A stretch of 64,000 nt of DNA, taken from positions 1-64,000 of the forward strand of contig NZ_CP017773.1 in NCBI RefSeq assembly GCF_001857945.1, given 5' to 3'. A program made the translations under genes and the position numbers. Origin of the DNA: Paenibacillus crassostreae (GTDB lineage Bacteria > Bacillota > Bacilli > Paenibacillales > Paenibacillaceae). The notes beneath the pieces were generated by a model. That model was not told the DNA's origin, did not search any database, and worked only from the letters and a program-made list of their open reading frames with translations. This document shows, in pieces, positions 17,040-27,373 of the stretch. How positions within the stretch are numbered: the stretch's first letter is position 1; every line of letters starts with the position of its first letter.

Positions 17040-19019
17040 ATGGGTTACTTTTATTTTAGTTCGCAGATTTTGAATCGTTCTAATCATTCCGCAGTTGCGG
17101 CCGCTGCCTATCGTAGCGGTGAATCCCTTCATTCTGAGCGAGACGGTTTAACTAAGAACTATGGCAAGCGCAAGGTTGCGCCAGATTGTCATATCTTAAA
17201 ACCTAAGATTGCGCCGGATTGGGTTCTCAATCGAGAACGATTGTGGAACGAGGTGGAGAAGGCTGAAAAACAGAAAAATGCACAGCTAGCTAGAGAGATT
17301 CGACTTGCTTTACCTAAGGAGTTGAGCAATGAAGATCAAAAACAGTTACTAATTGATTTTTGTAAAGAAAACTTTTCTGATAAAGGTATGGTGGCTGATC
17401 TTTCGATTCACCGAGATAAAAAGGATAACCCCCATGCACACATCATGTTGACCATGCGGCCTTTCAATGAAGACGGATCTTGGGGAAATAAACGAAAAAA
17501 AATTAATCAAGAAGTAAATGGGGTGATGAAAAAGGTCAGCATTCATCTTACCGATTGGAATGAGAAGGAGACACTTATTCAGTGGCGTAAAGACTATGCT
17601 GATAAAATTAACGAGAAACTAAAGGATAGGGGAATTGATGATAAGGTTTCACATGAAAGTTATCAAAAGCAGGGATTAGATAGATTGCCTAATGTTCGGT
17701 TAGAAAGAACAGCTTATCAATATGAAATGCAAGTCAAGAATACAAGTTTGAGAAATAATGTTCCTTATGAACCAGTGACCTTTTATGGAAAAGTGAATGC
17801 AGAAATAAGACAACTTAACTCTGAAATTGATGCTCTTTCGAAGTTGAAAAGACAAAGGATCGTGTCTCTTGCTGAATATAAGGAAGAGAAAAGCATTACT
17901 GAAAAATTGGCTGCTATCCGATCAAATCATAATTTAAGTGAGTCAGATAAAGCTTCTTTAAAAATGGTTGCTCAAAGATCCAAATCATATGTGGATTTCA
18001 TAGTTGCTCGAAATGTAACTGATGATATTGAAAATGGGAATTGGAAGAAAAAAATAGATAATGAAAAAACACGAATACTAGCGGAGAAAAATCTTCTTCA
18101 TAAGGCATATAAAGCTTATCAAATCGATCAAAAGCAGGTGTTGAAGTATGGATTTAATCCTTCTAATTTCACACAGCAAATGAAAGAGAAAATTTCTAGT
18201 ATAAAGCTTCATGAGCAAAAACTTCATGAAGATGTGAATAAGCATCAAGTTTTATTAGAAAAATCGAAACATGTGTTGAACCTGCAAAGTAATTTCACAC
18301 ATCAAGAATTTTCGTTATTGTATGAATCTGAAGTTAAGTATTCAACGGAAGATATGTATTATGCTGTTCAATATTTTAAGGATACGGGTAAGGTTCTTCC
18401 TGAAAAAGAGATACAAAATTATTCGCATTCTATTGAAAATGAAATTCTTAAAAAATCACCAACTATTGTTGAACAAACGCAAAACATATCCAAAAGTATA
18501 TTCATTCTAAACCGTGCTATTCAGAAGCAAACAAAGGATCGTTTGGAAGCTTTGAAAGGGCAAAACTTTGATATTGCTTATGAATCGAGTCGGAAATTAG
18601 AGCAATATGCGCTGCAAAAAGAAAAGCACGAAAAGGATCTAGTAGGTAATGTTCAATTATTGCGCGCTTCTTTACAGCAACATTATTCTGATCAAATCGA
18701 ATATATAACTGACGTTGAAGTGTTGTTACAGCTTCATGATCGGCAAGAAAAAGGATTAAGTACAGATAAAGTTGATGTTGATCTTGAACAAATATATGAG
18801 AAATATAAAAAATACAACTCAGATCAATCGCCTGTAAATATGAGTGATTCTAGTACGCCAGAACAAAAAGTGGAATACCAATATTCACAAAGTATAGCTT
18901 CAGGATTATTCCAAGCTTTGGAGCAAGCACAGCATGCCAATGAAAACAAAAAACACGGAAAAGATCCTACCGAGAAAAGACAGCGTAGAAGATACAGGGG
19001 GCAAGAGCTGGATCATTAA
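17040..19019 (+). CDS. MobA/MobL-family relaxase
   Basis: A 659-residue DNA-nicking relaxase. ATG 17040 is chosen because GGGAGG lies at the proper distance; an in-frame GTG two codons earlier is less likely. The N-terminal MobA/MobL domain shows the conserved AAAYRSGE (likely catalytic Tyr24) and the metal-binding HUH-type HRDKKDNPHAHIML near residues 124-137. The C-terminal 400 residues are helical and charged, perhaps for coupling-protein or channel contacts. It would nick the adjacent oriT and lead the strand into the channel via the VirD4 protein encoded next. Confidence 0.9.
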   Translation: MGYFYFSSQILNRSNHSAVAAAAYRSGESLHSERDGLTKNYGKRKVAPDCHILKPKIAPDWVLNRERLWNEVEKAEKQKNAQLAREIRLALPKELSNEDQKQLLIDFCKENFSDKGMVADLSIHRDKKDNPHAHIMLTMRPFNEDGSWGNKRKKINQEVNGVMKKVSIHLTDWNEKETLIQWRKDYADKINEKLKDRGIDDKVSHESYQKQGLDRLPNVRLERTAYQYEMQVKNTSLRNNVPYEPVTFYGKVNAEIRQLNSEIDALSKLKRQRIVSLAEYKEEKSITEKLAAIRSNHNLSESDKASLKMVAQRSKSYVDFIVARNVTDDIENGNWKKKIDNEKTRILAEKNLLHKAYKAYQIDQKQVLKYGFNPSNFTQQMKEKISSIKLHEQKLHEDVNKHQVLLEKSKHVLNLQSNFTHQEFSLLYESEVKYSTEDMYYAVQYFKDTGKVLPEKEIQNYSHSIENEILKKSPTIVEQTQNISKSIFILNRAIQKQTKDRLEALKGQNFDIAYESSRKLEQYALQKEKHEKDLVGNVQLLRASLQQHYSDQIEYITDVEVLLQLHDRQEKGLSTDKVDVDLEQIYEKYKKYNSDQSPVNMSDSSTPEQKVEYQYSQSIASGLFQALEQAQHANENKKHGKDPTEKRQRRRYRGQELDH

Positions 19020-19025
19020 GGAGGA

Positions 19026-21257
19026 ATGATGGAGTTGAAAAAGAAGGCATGGAAGCCCATATTTGTTAGCTTCCTTCTAGCTATTATTTTTTCATATTTG
19101 TTGATGGTTGGGTTTTATTTTGTCGGCCCTGGTGGTGACATCACTCAACTTATATTAGAGCCCATGAAGGTTATCCCATTTGCGTATTCACAAGAGAACT
19201 TAAAGGTTATTTTCTCGCTAGTGCCCTTTGTGATGTTAGGTGCGCTGTTGTACTCCATGCGTACTTCTATCATTCTACCTAAACTCATAGACGCCAGTGA
19301 TTTCGGTTTGCACGGTACGTCTAAGTGGGGGCAACCTTCAGATGTGGTGAATGGAAAAACCTTTTCAAAGAAAAATTCATACAGTAAAGATCCTATCAGT
19401 GCTTTTAAGATAGAGCCCGGAATTATTTTAGGTAAAGTACCAAACAAAAAGGAATTAATAATCATGCCGAAAGGCACAAATGTTGATAATCGGAATGTTC
19501 TGGTTATCGGATCTTCCGGATCGGGTAAAGGGCAGGCGTATGTATTCCCGAATATGCTGAATCATATTGAGGAAACGATTATAGTGACCGACCCCAAAGG
19601 AGAAATTTACGAAGCGACTCACCAACTCAAAAGAGATCAAGGATACATCGTATATCAGATTGATTTTGTTAATTTTTCAGAAGAGGTTGGTTACAATCCA
19701 CTGGATTATGTCAAAGACGATGAAGATGCTCGTGCAGTTGCGAACACTATTGCTTCAAATGCAGTAGATGATGGGAAACGGGACTTTTGGTCAGAATCGG
19801 CAATTGGGTACTTCGCGGCCATTATCCTTTACATCAAAACGGAGTATGGAAAGACTGCGACCATGACTCATGTTGTTCAATTCACCGCAAAATCGGGTAA
19901 AGATGAAGAGTATTTGGACACCTTACTTGAGGATATGCCAGCAGATCATCCAGCATATGACATGTTTACTCTAGCCAATATGAGTGCAGGAAATACAAGG
20001 ACAGGAATCATGTCTACCCTTGCACAACAGATTGGGATTTTTGCAATGCGAAAAATTGCCAAGTTCACGACGAAAAGCGAATTTAACTTTCGAGATCTTC
20101 AAAAAGAAAAAACGATATTGTATATCAAGGTACGCATGAAAAATAACCCATTCAAACAATTGACAGCGACCTTTTTTGAACAATTGATCGACACCTTCTA
20201 TGACATTGCCGATGAAAATAATTCAAGGCTGCCCATTGATTCTATATATCTGCTTGATGAATTTGCAAATATCGGAAAAATAAATGGTTATCCGAATATA
20301 CTGGCGACTTGCCGCGGACTAGGTATGTCCATGCACACGGTAATACAAGATATTGGGCAGTTAGAAGATAAACGGATGTACGGACCGGACATAGCACGCT
20401 CCATAATCAATAACCATGACACTACGCTGTTTTTACGGACCAAGGATACCAAGACGGCCAAATATTTTAGTGACGTAGCCGGTGAAACAACGATTAAACA
20501 CAAGCAGAAGAGTACCTCTATCGGGGATAAAAATGCATCTAAGAGCGTCTCTGAACAGTATGTAAAGCGACCTTTGATTACGCAAGGTGAGCTGCTTAAT
20601 GTGAACCCTGCGATATGCTACCTTTTTGTAAACGGCTATTTCCCATTAAAGCTGGAAAAGTCATATCAATATAAAATATATGGCGAATTTTTGTTTAGTA
20701 AAGACCGAAAGCCAAACTATGAGAGAGATTCTAGGGAGAGATTCCTTAAATTTTTCGGGGTTAATTATGAAATGGATGTTCAGGAGTATGCAGAAGCCAA
20801 TATATCACCTTTTAAGGATGGAAATGTATTTGAAGATGATCATTACGACCAGGGATTAGAAGCTGAAATGATGGCTTTAGAAGAGGAAATGGAGCAGATT
20901 TCCGAAGATGAAAACCTTATGGATGAAGAGATACAGGAGTTTGAATATGGGGAAGGGTTAACAGAAGAAGAATTAAGTATGCTCTTAGGTAATTTTTCGG
21001 ACGATTTAAATAATAGCGATGAAGGGGACCACTTTGAAAATACTGATGATCCTGATCCTGAAGATTCCCTTAGCGATGAAGAAGTACAAGCAGCATTCCA
21101 CCTAATTGAGGAAGCACTGAATAGAATTGGTGAAGATGACCCGGATGCTGAAGCATTAAGAGAAGTGATTCAGGAGCTAACGGAAGAAGAAACTGCAACG
21201 AAGGACGAGCAAGAAGGACCAGGGACAGAGGACGACCCAGACGATTTACCAATGTGA
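19026..21257 (+). CDS. VirD4/TrsK-family type IV coupling protein
   Basis: A 743-residue coupling ATPase linking relaxosome to channel. Two N-terminal membrane helices lie near residues 12-34 and 62-80. Walker A (IGSSGSGKG) is near residue 160 and Walker B (IYLLDEFANIG) near residue 408, followed by the typical ATCRGLGMS motif. The last 140 or so residues are a strongly acidic tail rich in Asp/Glu, which may contact basic substrates. It begins 6 bases after the relaxase stop with GGAGGA. MobA, VirD4 and TopB in a row match trs-type plasmids. Confidence 0.92.
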   Translation: MMELKKKAWKPIFVSFLLAIIFSYLLMVGFYFVGPGGDITQLILEPMKVIPFAYSQENLKVIFSLVPFVMLGALLYSMRTSIILPKLIDASDFGLHGTSKWGQPSDVVNGKTFSKKNSYSKDPISAFKIEPGIILGKVPNKKELIIMPKGTNVDNRNVLVIGSSGSGKGQAYVFPNMLNHIEETIIVTDPKGEIYEATHQLKRDQGYIVYQIDFVNFSEEVGYNPLDYVKDDEDARAVANTIASNAVDDGKRDFWSESAIGYFAAIILYIKTEYGKTATMTHVVQFTAKSGKDEEYLDTLLEDMPADHPAYDMFTLANMSAGNTRTGIMSTLAQQIGIFAMRKIAKFTTKSEFNFRDLQKEKTILYIKVRMKNNPFKQLTATFFEQLIDTFYDIADENNSRLPIDSIYLLDEFANIGKINGYPNILATCRGLGMSMHTVIQDIGQLEDKRMYGPDIARSIINNHDTTLFLRTKDTKTAKYFSDVAGETTIKHKQKSTSIGDKNASKSVSEQYVKRPLITQGELLNVNPAICYLFVNGYFPLKLEKSYQYKIYGEFLFSKDRKPNYERDSRERFLKFFGVNYEMDVQEYAEANISPFKDGNVFEDDHYDQGLEAEMMALEEEMEQISEDENLMDEEIQEFEYGEGLTEEELSMLLGNFSDDLNNSDEGDHFENTDDPDPEDSLSDEEVQAAFHLIEEALNRIGEDDPDAEALREVIQELTEEETATKDEQEGPGTEDDPDDLPM

Positions 21258-21276
21258 AGAAACGGAAGGTGATGTA

Positions 21277-23394
21277 ATGATCATCGTATTAGCCGAAAAA
21301 CCTGACCAAGCTCGTAAGTTGGCTGCGCCTTTTCCCCATACTAAGGGGAAAGGTTTTCTGTTCATTCATCCTTGCAAGGAGTTTCCGGATGGTGCGAAGG
21401 TTACTTGGGCGATCGGACATTTAGTAGAGCTGAAGAATCCAGACGAATACCATGAATCCTGGAAAAAATGGAGGATGGATAGTTTGCCAATTATTCCAGA
21501 GAAATTTGAATATAAAGTTTCAAAGGATAAAGCTGCTCAGTTCAAAATCGTCAAAGATTTATTGAAGGAAGCCGATCAAATTATTATTGGGACTGACCCT
21601 GCACGCGAGGGGGAGAACATTGCCCGGTTGCTTATCATGATGGCAGGATGTAGCCATAAACCAATTAAACGCTTATGGACTTCATCCTTGACCGAAAATG
21701 CTATTATCAAAGGATTTGCCGAGGTTCGAGACGGATCAGAAACAATAAACCTCTTCCATGAAGCTCAGGCCCGGCAAATATCAGATTGGCTGATTGGACT
21801 TAATGCAAGTCGACTGTACACGCTTCACTTACAGCGCAAGGGTTTTAAAGAGGTGTTCAGTGTTGGGAGAGTACAAACGCCGGTTCTTACTCTAATTTAT
21901 AATCGACAATGTGATATCAATGATTATAAGCCGGAACCATTTTGTGAACTGATGGCTGAATTTTCGGTTACTACTGGCAAGTACACGGGCAAGTTCAAGG
22001 AGCGCTATCTAACAAAGGAAAAGCTGTATGAAACGGTTCGTCCTCACATTACTCCAGGGAAGGCTTCATACGAGGGTGTCGTCAAGCTGGTAGAAGTGAA
22101 TGAGAAGCGCATGCATCCGCCAACACTACACAATTTGTCCGGTTTACAAGCTTTACTAAATAAAAAAAAGAAGTACAGCCCTACAGATGTATTAAATACG
22201 GTTCAGTCTTTGTATGAAAAAGGATTTGTTTCTTATCCTAGATCTGACTCTCAGCATATTACCGAAGAAGAATTTTCGTATCTCAAAGCTCATTTGAACG
22301 ATTATCAGCAACTTATCGGTATTGCCTTTCAGCCGCATACACTGGAATCGTCTAAACGTTTTGTGAATCCCGATAAGGTCAGTGACCACTATGCCATCAT
22401 TCCAACCGAGAAAATTCCGGGTTCTACTCTTGATTTTACCGAGATGGAAAAGGCTACGTATGATGAAATCGTGAAAAGTGCCTTAGCTATGTTTCTACCT
22501 GATTACATCTATGAGGAAACGGTCATTACAACGGCGGTTGGTGATGTGGATTTTATCACAGTAGGCAAAACGGAAAAGTCTATCGGATGGAAGCTCCTTT
22601 ATCATAACGATCCGCAAGACACTGATGAAACAAATGAGGACAAAGCTTTACCTCGCGTCAACAACGGTGATCCGGCCACGGGTATTGTAAGCGTGAAGGA
22701 CGGAATAACGCAGCCGCCGAAGCCATATACACAAGGGCAGCTTATCACACTCATGGCCCACGCTGGTCGTCACGTCGAAGATAAGGAGATGCGCGAAGTT
22801 TTGAATGAAAGTGAAGGGCTTGGAACGGAAGCAACAAGATCCGGAATTATTGAAACGCTTATGCAGCGAGAATTTATCCTGGTTAAGAAGAATCTGGTGT
22901 ATGTAACCCCCAAAGGCGAAGTCTTATGTGAAGCTGTAAAGGGAACGATTCTATCCAAACCGGAAATGACGGCCCAATGGGAAATGTTCCTGAAGGAGAT
23001 CGGCAGAGGGAACAAACAAGGCAGCGTGTTCATCGAGAATACCAAGAAGCTATGTCATAAGTTGCTGGAACAAGTAGCCGTTGATATGGGGCAGTTGAAC
23101 GTAGATGCACAGATTACGACTATAGAGCAAACTGAGTCTATTTGTAAATGCCTCTGTGGGAAAGGATACATAACGGACAGAGGGAAGTTTTACGGATGTA
23201 GCGAGTACAAAAACGGCTGCAAAGTATCTTTTAATAAGGAGCTGCTAGGCAAAAAGTTAACCCCAAATCAAATTAAGCAGTTATGCGAAAAGGGGAAAAC
23301 GGGTAACATTAAGGGATTTGTAAGCAAAAATAAAAAGCGATTTGAAGCAGCTCTACTCTTAAAAGATGGAAAGATAGAATTTATTTTCTCATAA
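21277..23394 (+). CDS. topB: DNA topoisomerase III (TrsI-like)
   Basis: A 705-residue type IA topoisomerase, as in TrsI/TraI-type transfer operons. It has the N-terminal Toprim start (IVLAEKPDQARKLA) and GTDPAREGENIARLL, the active-site region GFVSYPRSDSQHI with the catalytic Tyr near residue 319, and ATRSGIIETL later. A single C-terminal zinc ribbon is present (CKCLCGKGYITDRGKFYGC). It relaxes or decatenates DNA during strand transfer. The ribosome site GGAAGGTG precedes ATG 21277, and it is co-directional with virD4. Confidence 0.93.
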   Translation: MIIVLAEKPDQARKLAAPFPHTKGKGFLFIHPCKEFPDGAKVTWAIGHLVELKNPDEYHESWKKWRMDSLPIIPEKFEYKVSKDKAAQFKIVKDLLKEADQIIIGTDPAREGENIARLLIMMAGCSHKPIKRLWTSSLTENAIIKGFAEVRDGSETINLFHEAQARQISDWLIGLNASRLYTLHLQRKGFKEVFSVGRVQTPVLTLIYNRQCDINDYKPEPFCELMAEFSVTTGKYTGKFKERYLTKEKLYETVRPHITPGKASYEGVVKLVEVNEKRMHPPTLHNLSGLQALLNKKKKYSPTDVLNTVQSLYEKGFVSYPRSDSQHITEEEFSYLKAHLNDYQQLIGIAFQPHTLESSKRFVNPDKVSDHYAIIPTEKIPGSTLDFTEMEKATYDEIVKSALAMFLPDYIYEETVITTAVGDVDFITVGKTEKSIGWKLLYHNDPQDTDETNEDKALPRVNNGDPATGIVSVKDGITQPPKPYTQGQLITLMAHAGRHVEDKEMREVLNESEGLGTEATRSGIIETLMQREFILVKKNLVYVTPKGEVLCEAVKGTILSKPEMTAQWEMFLKEIGRGNKQGSVFIENTKKLCHKLLEQVAVDMGQLNVDAQITTIEQTESICKCLCGKGYITDRGKFYGCSEYKNGCKVSFNKELLGKKLTPNQIKQLCEKGKTGNIKGFVSKNKKRFEAALLLKDGKIEFIFS

Positions 23395-23410
23395 GGAGAG
23401 GCGAAGAAGC

Positions 23411-23605
23411 ATGTTCTATCAGTATTTTGAAATTGTAGGAAGTGAGAAGCCCATCTATCAGGTTAAACCTGAAGCTTATCTTCTATATGAAGAGGTTCCT
23501 GATGGTGATCTCATTGAATATGAAGAAATAGCCTATCTGGAGACCATAGAAAACGGGACCAAATTGTATGAACCTCTATATGTGAGAGAAGGTGATTACG
23601 AATGA
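23411..23605 (+). CDS. Small acidic protein of the transfer operon
   Basis: A 64-residue, Glu/Tyr-rich acidic protein with GGAGAGG upstream and a four-base ATGA overlap with the ArdC gene. I do not recognise it. An acidic DNA-mimic-like composition beside an antirestriction gene is suggestive only. Translational coupling supports that it is a real gene. Confidence 0.5.
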   Translation: MFYQYFEIVGSEKPIYQVKPEAYLLYEEVPDGDLIEYEEIAYLETIENGTKLYEPLYVREGDYE

Positions 23606-24672
23606 CGTTTCCCCAATCTAGCGATTATGAAGCGAAAATGGCCCAGGTGCAAAAGCAGGTTGACCAGGCCCTAGAGAGAATCTTTCGCAATGACGAATTT
23701 CAACGGTATTTGGAAGTGGCATCTAAATTTCCGAAATACAGCTTAAATAACGTTATCATGATATATTCTCAAAAACCGGAGTCGTCGATGGTTCAAGGTT
23801 TTAATGCCTGGAAGGATCTAGGGCGGCAAGTACAAAAAGGTGAAACGGCCATTAAAATTTTTGCACCTACGATCCAAAAAGTAGAAATGACGAAATTAGA
23901 TCCTGTTACACAGCGCCCACAGCTGGATGCTCAAGGCAGAGAAGTTACTGAAAAGAGAGAAATGCTAACCGGTTTTAAAGCGGTCAATGTGTTTGATGTC
24001 AGTCAGACGCAAGGTAAAGAATTGGTTAACATCCGGCAAATCATTCGAGACGATATACAAGATAACGCTGGAGCCGCAAAGATGTATCGGCAGCTTTCCG
24101 ATCATCTTGGCCAAAAGATGGATGTAAGAGAAAGCGCAGATGACTTTAAGGACCAGCCGAATGTACGTGGCTATTACGACCGAGTAAACCATGCGATCTC
24201 AATCAACCCGGCTATAGAAAATTCAACAATGAAATTTAAAACGTTGGTACACGAATATGCACATTCACAGCTTCATCGAATGGACAGCCCTATGAAGGAT
24301 CTACCAAGAGAGCATAAGGAGGCACAGGCTGAAGCCACGGCTTTCATGGTTACAAAGTATTACGGGCTTGATACGGAAGCTTATAGTGCCGGCTACATCG
24401 CAACCTGGGCGAAAGACTTAAAACTGGCAAAACAAGCGCTTGGAGAAATTCAGAAAGTATCAAATCATATCATTCGTGAGATCGATCATTTAAATAAAGA
24501 TCGGATTCAAGAAATCACTCAACTGAAGCCATTGGACAAAGTGGAAGAGAGAGCCGTTGCTGGGTCTGATAAAGAAGTCGCGGCTACGTCTGTGGAACGG
24601 TCGGGTGATAAAGATAAATCTAATGTGGATCCATTTCTAAAGTCTAAATCTAGTCCTGAATTGGATCGTTGA
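23602..24672 (+). CDS. ArdC/LtrC-like antirestriction protein
   Basis: A 356-residue protein. The N-terminal domain (YSLNNVIMIYSQKPESSMV, then GFNAWKDLGRQVQKGE) is the single-strand-DNA-binding domain of ArdC/LtrC (DUF1738-like). The middle has a zinc metallopeptidase motif, TLVHEYAHSQLH (HExxH near residue 216). A polar tail follows. ArdC proteins protect incoming plasmid strands from host restriction, which fits its place at the end of the transfer operon. A terminator hairpin follows at 24796. Confidence 0.85.
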   Translation: MTFPQSSDYEAKMAQVQKQVDQALERIFRNDEFQRYLEVASKFPKYSLNNVIMIYSQKPESSMVQGFNAWKDLGRQVQKGETAIKIFAPTIQKVEMTKLDPVTQRPQLDAQGREVTEKREMLTGFKAVNVFDVSQTQGKELVNIRQIIRDDIQDNAGAAKMYRQLSDHLGQKMDVRESADDFKDQPNVRGYYDRVNHAISINPAIENSTMKFKTLVHEYAHSQLHRMDSPMKDLPREHKEAQAEATAFMVTKYYGLDTEAYSAGYIATWAKDLKLAKQALGEIQKVSNHIIREIDHLNKDRIQEITQLKPLDKVEERAVAGSDKEVAATSVERSGDKDKSNVDPFLKSKSSPELDR

Positions 24673-25141
24673 CATAAGAAGTCCTAATTAGGATATTTAG
24701 GGAGTTTGAGGATCGCATCTTAATGGAATGATAATTCATCATTTAGCAGATAACGTCAGTTATGTTAAGATAGGTTCTAATTCAAAATTATCGGTGGGGG
24801 CAGACCTGGGAAAGACTTAGGTCTGCTCCCTTTGTTTAGCTTAACGAATTTTATTGATTGGATAGAGTTGGTGGCGCAATGAGAGGACGTTGTAGCTGAG
24901 ATAGGCTGGGCTGGATATCAGGATCGTATTTATATAGGGGTGATAACGGTGCTTGCTGTTGAAATATACAGAAAGGCTCTTTCGTAGTCATTCTTAAAAA
25001 TATCAGTGACTAATGGATTAGAAAATGGTTTGAACATATATCGTATGATCGGACGGACTTATTACAAATCATAATGTACCCTGTCTACGTTTAACTTTTC
25101 GAGTTTAATATATACAGATGTCAATAAATGATTACGTTTAA
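24673..25141 (+). other. Intergenic stretch after the transfer operon
   Basis: I see no gene here. The only clear feature is the hairpin at 24796-24836. The rest is AT-rich with scattered stops in all frames. Confidence 0.5.
24796..24836 (+). terminator. Terminator-like hairpin after ardC
   Basis: GCAGACCT (24800-24807) pairs with AGGTCTGC (24819-24826), extended by GGGG/TCCC, and is followed by TTTGTTT. It closely resembles a second hairpin at 29084-29122 in sequence and layout. Confidence 0.65.
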
Positions 25142-25171
25142 TTGAAAATATATTAGACTGTGGTGTATAAT
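25142..25171 (+). promoter_or_regulatory. Sigma-A promoter of the AbiE operon
   Basis: TTGAAA (25142-25147), an 18-bp spacer and a consensus TATAAT (25166-25171) lie 68 bases before the antitoxin start. Confidence 0.65.
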
Positions 25172-25238
25172 TTAACTTAATAGTCAACACTTATTGAAAA
25201 GTGAATACAATTATTGAATAAGGTGGTGGAGATCTATA

Positions 25239-25985
25239 ATGGAAAAGTCTAAGCTTCTTCACGATACAATCATAAAACTTGGGGTTGATGAAGACCAATT
25301 CTTTACACTGATAAAGAAACAAGATATAAATAGCAGCAAAGACATGATTGAAAATATAACGAGTATAACTTCTGGGAATGAATATGAAAAAAAAATTAAG
25401 CAAAGAATCAGAAACCTTTTTGCCCACACTAACGGTGTCGCTACAACTCAAGAGCTACTGAAAAATAACATTTCTATATATATGCTTAAAAAATTTGAGG
25501 AGCAAGGGGTTATTATAAAGCTAAAGCGAGGTCTTTACAGTTTAATAGATAATGATATTGTTCTAGACGAACTTATTGAAGCTTCACTTCTGGTTCCTAA
25601 GGGAGTGCTGTGCCTATATTCTGCACTAGCATTCCATGATCTAAGCACATACACTCCAGGTGAATATAACTTTGCTATACCGAGAACAGACAGAAAACCA
25701 TCTCTACCTAACTATCCACCAATAAAAATATTCTCTTTTGACAATGATACTTTTCAGGCAGGTATAGAGGAGCACGAAAAGGATGGCCACATAGTTAAAG
25801 TTTACGACCGTGAAAGAACTATATGTGATATCGTAAAATATAGAAATAAACTAGATTCAAATGTAGTAAAAGAGGCGCTCAAAAACTACTCCAACAGTAA
25901 AAATAAAAATTACTCGAGGATGCTGAAATACGCTGATAAGATGAGGGTGAAAAATATCCTTAATAACTATTTCGAGGTGCTATAA
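25239..25985 (+). CDS. AbiEi-type antitoxin
   Basis: A 248-residue protein. The central winged-helix part (LFAHTNGVATTQELLKNNIS, then LKRGLYSLI) and the following LLVPKGVLCLYSALAFHDLSTYTP match the AbiEi antitoxin/transcriptional repressor pattern. A C-terminal region (VYDRERTICDIVKYRNKL) is also typical of AbiEi. It is one base apart from the toxin gene, so the two form an operon. It would neutralise the toxin and repress the promoter at 25142. An unusual N-terminal extension of about 60 residues precedes the winged helix. Confidence 0.85.
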   Translation: MEKSKLLHDTIIKLGVDEDQFFTLIKKQDINSSKDMIENITSITSGNEYEKKIKQRIRNLFAHTNGVATTQELLKNNISIYMLKKFEEQGVIIKLKRGLYSLIDNDIVLDELIEASLLVPKGVLCLYSALAFHDLSTYTPGEYNFAIPRTDRKPSLPNYPPIKIFSFDNDTFQAGIEEHEKDGHIVKVYDRERTICDIVKYRNKLDSNVVKEALKNYSNSKNKNYSRMLKYADKMRVKNILNNYFEVL

Positions 25986-25986
25986 G

Positions 25987-26919
25987 ATGGTCAAAAATGT
26001 GGCAGCATCTATAATTGAAAGGTTGAAAAACCTATCTAGAGCTAATGGGAAAGCATTTAATGTTATTACGATTTTATATTTCCAAGAGCGCTTTCTACAA
26101 AGATTATCCCTTTCATCTTATAAGGAAAATCTTATACTGAAAGGTGGATTATATTTGTATTCCGTTACTAAGTTTAAGTCGCGACCAACTAGGGACATGG
26201 ACTTTTCCGGAAAGAGATTACGGAATGATGCAGATGCTATGGTGAAAATCATCACTTCAATTTGCGAAATTACAACAGATGAAGAAGATGGAATTGTCTT
26301 TCATACAGATAAAATAACAGCTCAAATTATCAAAGAAGATGCAGATTATGAAGGGGTTAGAATTAAAATCCCTTGTACATTAGCTAATATGAAAGAAATG
26401 CTCCAACTAGATATTGGATTTGGGGATGTTGTAATTCCAAGTCCGAGAACCATTGAATTTCCCACTTTACTAGAGATGAATATGCCAGAGATCCTCGTTT
26501 ATTCAAATGATTCAGTAGTATCAGAGAAATTTGAGGCAATGATTTCTTTATCTGAAAACAATAGTCGCATGAAGGATTTTTATGATATTTATACATTAGC
26601 GCGTTCGGTTGAATTTGACGGCAGAACACTGTATGAAGCTGTATTTGAAACATTCCAACAGAGAATGACAAATGTAGAACGAGAACATGTTATATTTACG
26701 CCGGATTTTTATAGCAACAGCAAAAGAAATATGATGTGGAAAAACTTTATGAGTAATTTAAAGCTTGAAGAAGAACTCTCTTTTATAGAAGTGATGGAAA
26801 TCATTAATATCTTTTTAAAACCTATATATGACCATGTACTTAGTGAAGACGAATTTTTCGGAAAATGGGATATATCCTTAATGGTTTGGAATAAATTAAT
26901 AGGAGTAGGGGATGCATGA
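25987..26919 (+). CDS. AbiEii-type nucleotidyltransferase toxin
   Basis: A 310-residue DUF1814-type nucleotidyltransferase. The motif LKGGLYLYSVTKFKSRPTRDMDF contains the G-G/S and D-x-D active-site residues near residues 51-73. Later KFEAMISLSENNSRMKDFYDIY is the conserved lysine/aspartate region of AbiEii toxins. Family members block growth, at least in part by modifying tRNA, during phage infection. It is paired with the AbiEi gene immediately upstream and ends before a strong terminator. Confidence 0.87.
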   Translation: MVKNVAASIIERLKNLSRANGKAFNVITILYFQERFLQRLSLSSYKENLILKGGLYLYSVTKFKSRPTRDMDFSGKRLRNDADAMVKIITSICEITTDEEDGIVFHTDKITAQIIKEDADYEGVRIKIPCTLANMKEMLQLDIGFGDVVIPSPRTIEFPTLLEMNMPEILVYSNDSVVSEKFEAMISLSENNSRMKDFYDIYTLARSVEFDGRTLYEAVFETFQQRMTNVEREHVIFTPDFYSNSKRNMMWKNFMSNLKLEEELSFIEVMEIINIFLKPIYDHVLSEDEFFGKWDISLMVWNKLIGVGDA

Positions 26920-26988
26920 ACGCGGTGTTCTTTTGAACTTGAGACTGAATAATAGATCGCTTCAAAAAAAGGCCGACTTTTCGATCTT

Positions 26989-27033
26989 AAACTCTAATCT
27001 CCTCATGTTAAAAGAGGGGATTAGAGTTTTTTT
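26989..27033 (+). terminator. Rho-independent terminator of the AbiE operon
   Basis: A 16-base arm beginning AAACTCTAATC (26989-27004) pairs with GAGGGGATTAGAGTTT (27014-27029), running into a T-stretch. The A-rich left side could let it act for the minus-strand gene too. Confidence 0.85.
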
Positions 27034-27090
27034 GATAATCTAAGTCGTCATAGAGTAGGGGATTAATGAAAGGTCTAAAAGTAAGCTTAG

Positions 27091-27282
27091 CTATTTATAT
27101 AAATTTATCACTCTTGATACCTTATCTATATCAGAGTATGGAATCCATACTGGTCCTTCGGTCACTCGTATCTTAACGCGTGTAGGGTCTGTTGATTTTA
27201 CAGCTACTCCAGTTATTACCTCGCGAGTAAATAATCTAATAGTAACGGTTTCCTTATTTGCCACTGCTTTTTCTATTGCCAT
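27091..27282 (-). CDS. Small YolD-type beta-barrel protein
   Basis: A 63-residue protein (VTIRLFTREVITGVAVKSTDPTR, ending in GPVWIPYSDIDKVSRVI). It is homologous to the proteins at 56336-56530 and 62764-62946, sharing TGV, TDPTRVKIR and VWxPYxDI. The pattern of a beta strand, a G-turn, TRVKI and a final W-x-P/K-x-x-D-I also matches the C-terminal half of YolD-like proteins, so it may be a stand-alone small barrel. GGAGGTG is 19 bases upstream, rather far for the ATG used here. Function unknown. Confidence 0.55.
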   Translation of the reverse strand: MAIEKAVANKETVTIRLFTREVITGVAVKSTDPTRVKIRVTEGPVWIPYSDIDKVSRVINLYK

Positions 27283-27373
27283 TTGATTATTCAGTTCCTA
27301 CACCTCCGATAGGTTATAAGGATTTACTCCTTCCACGTTTAAACATGTACTGTCTTCATGAATCACGTGAATG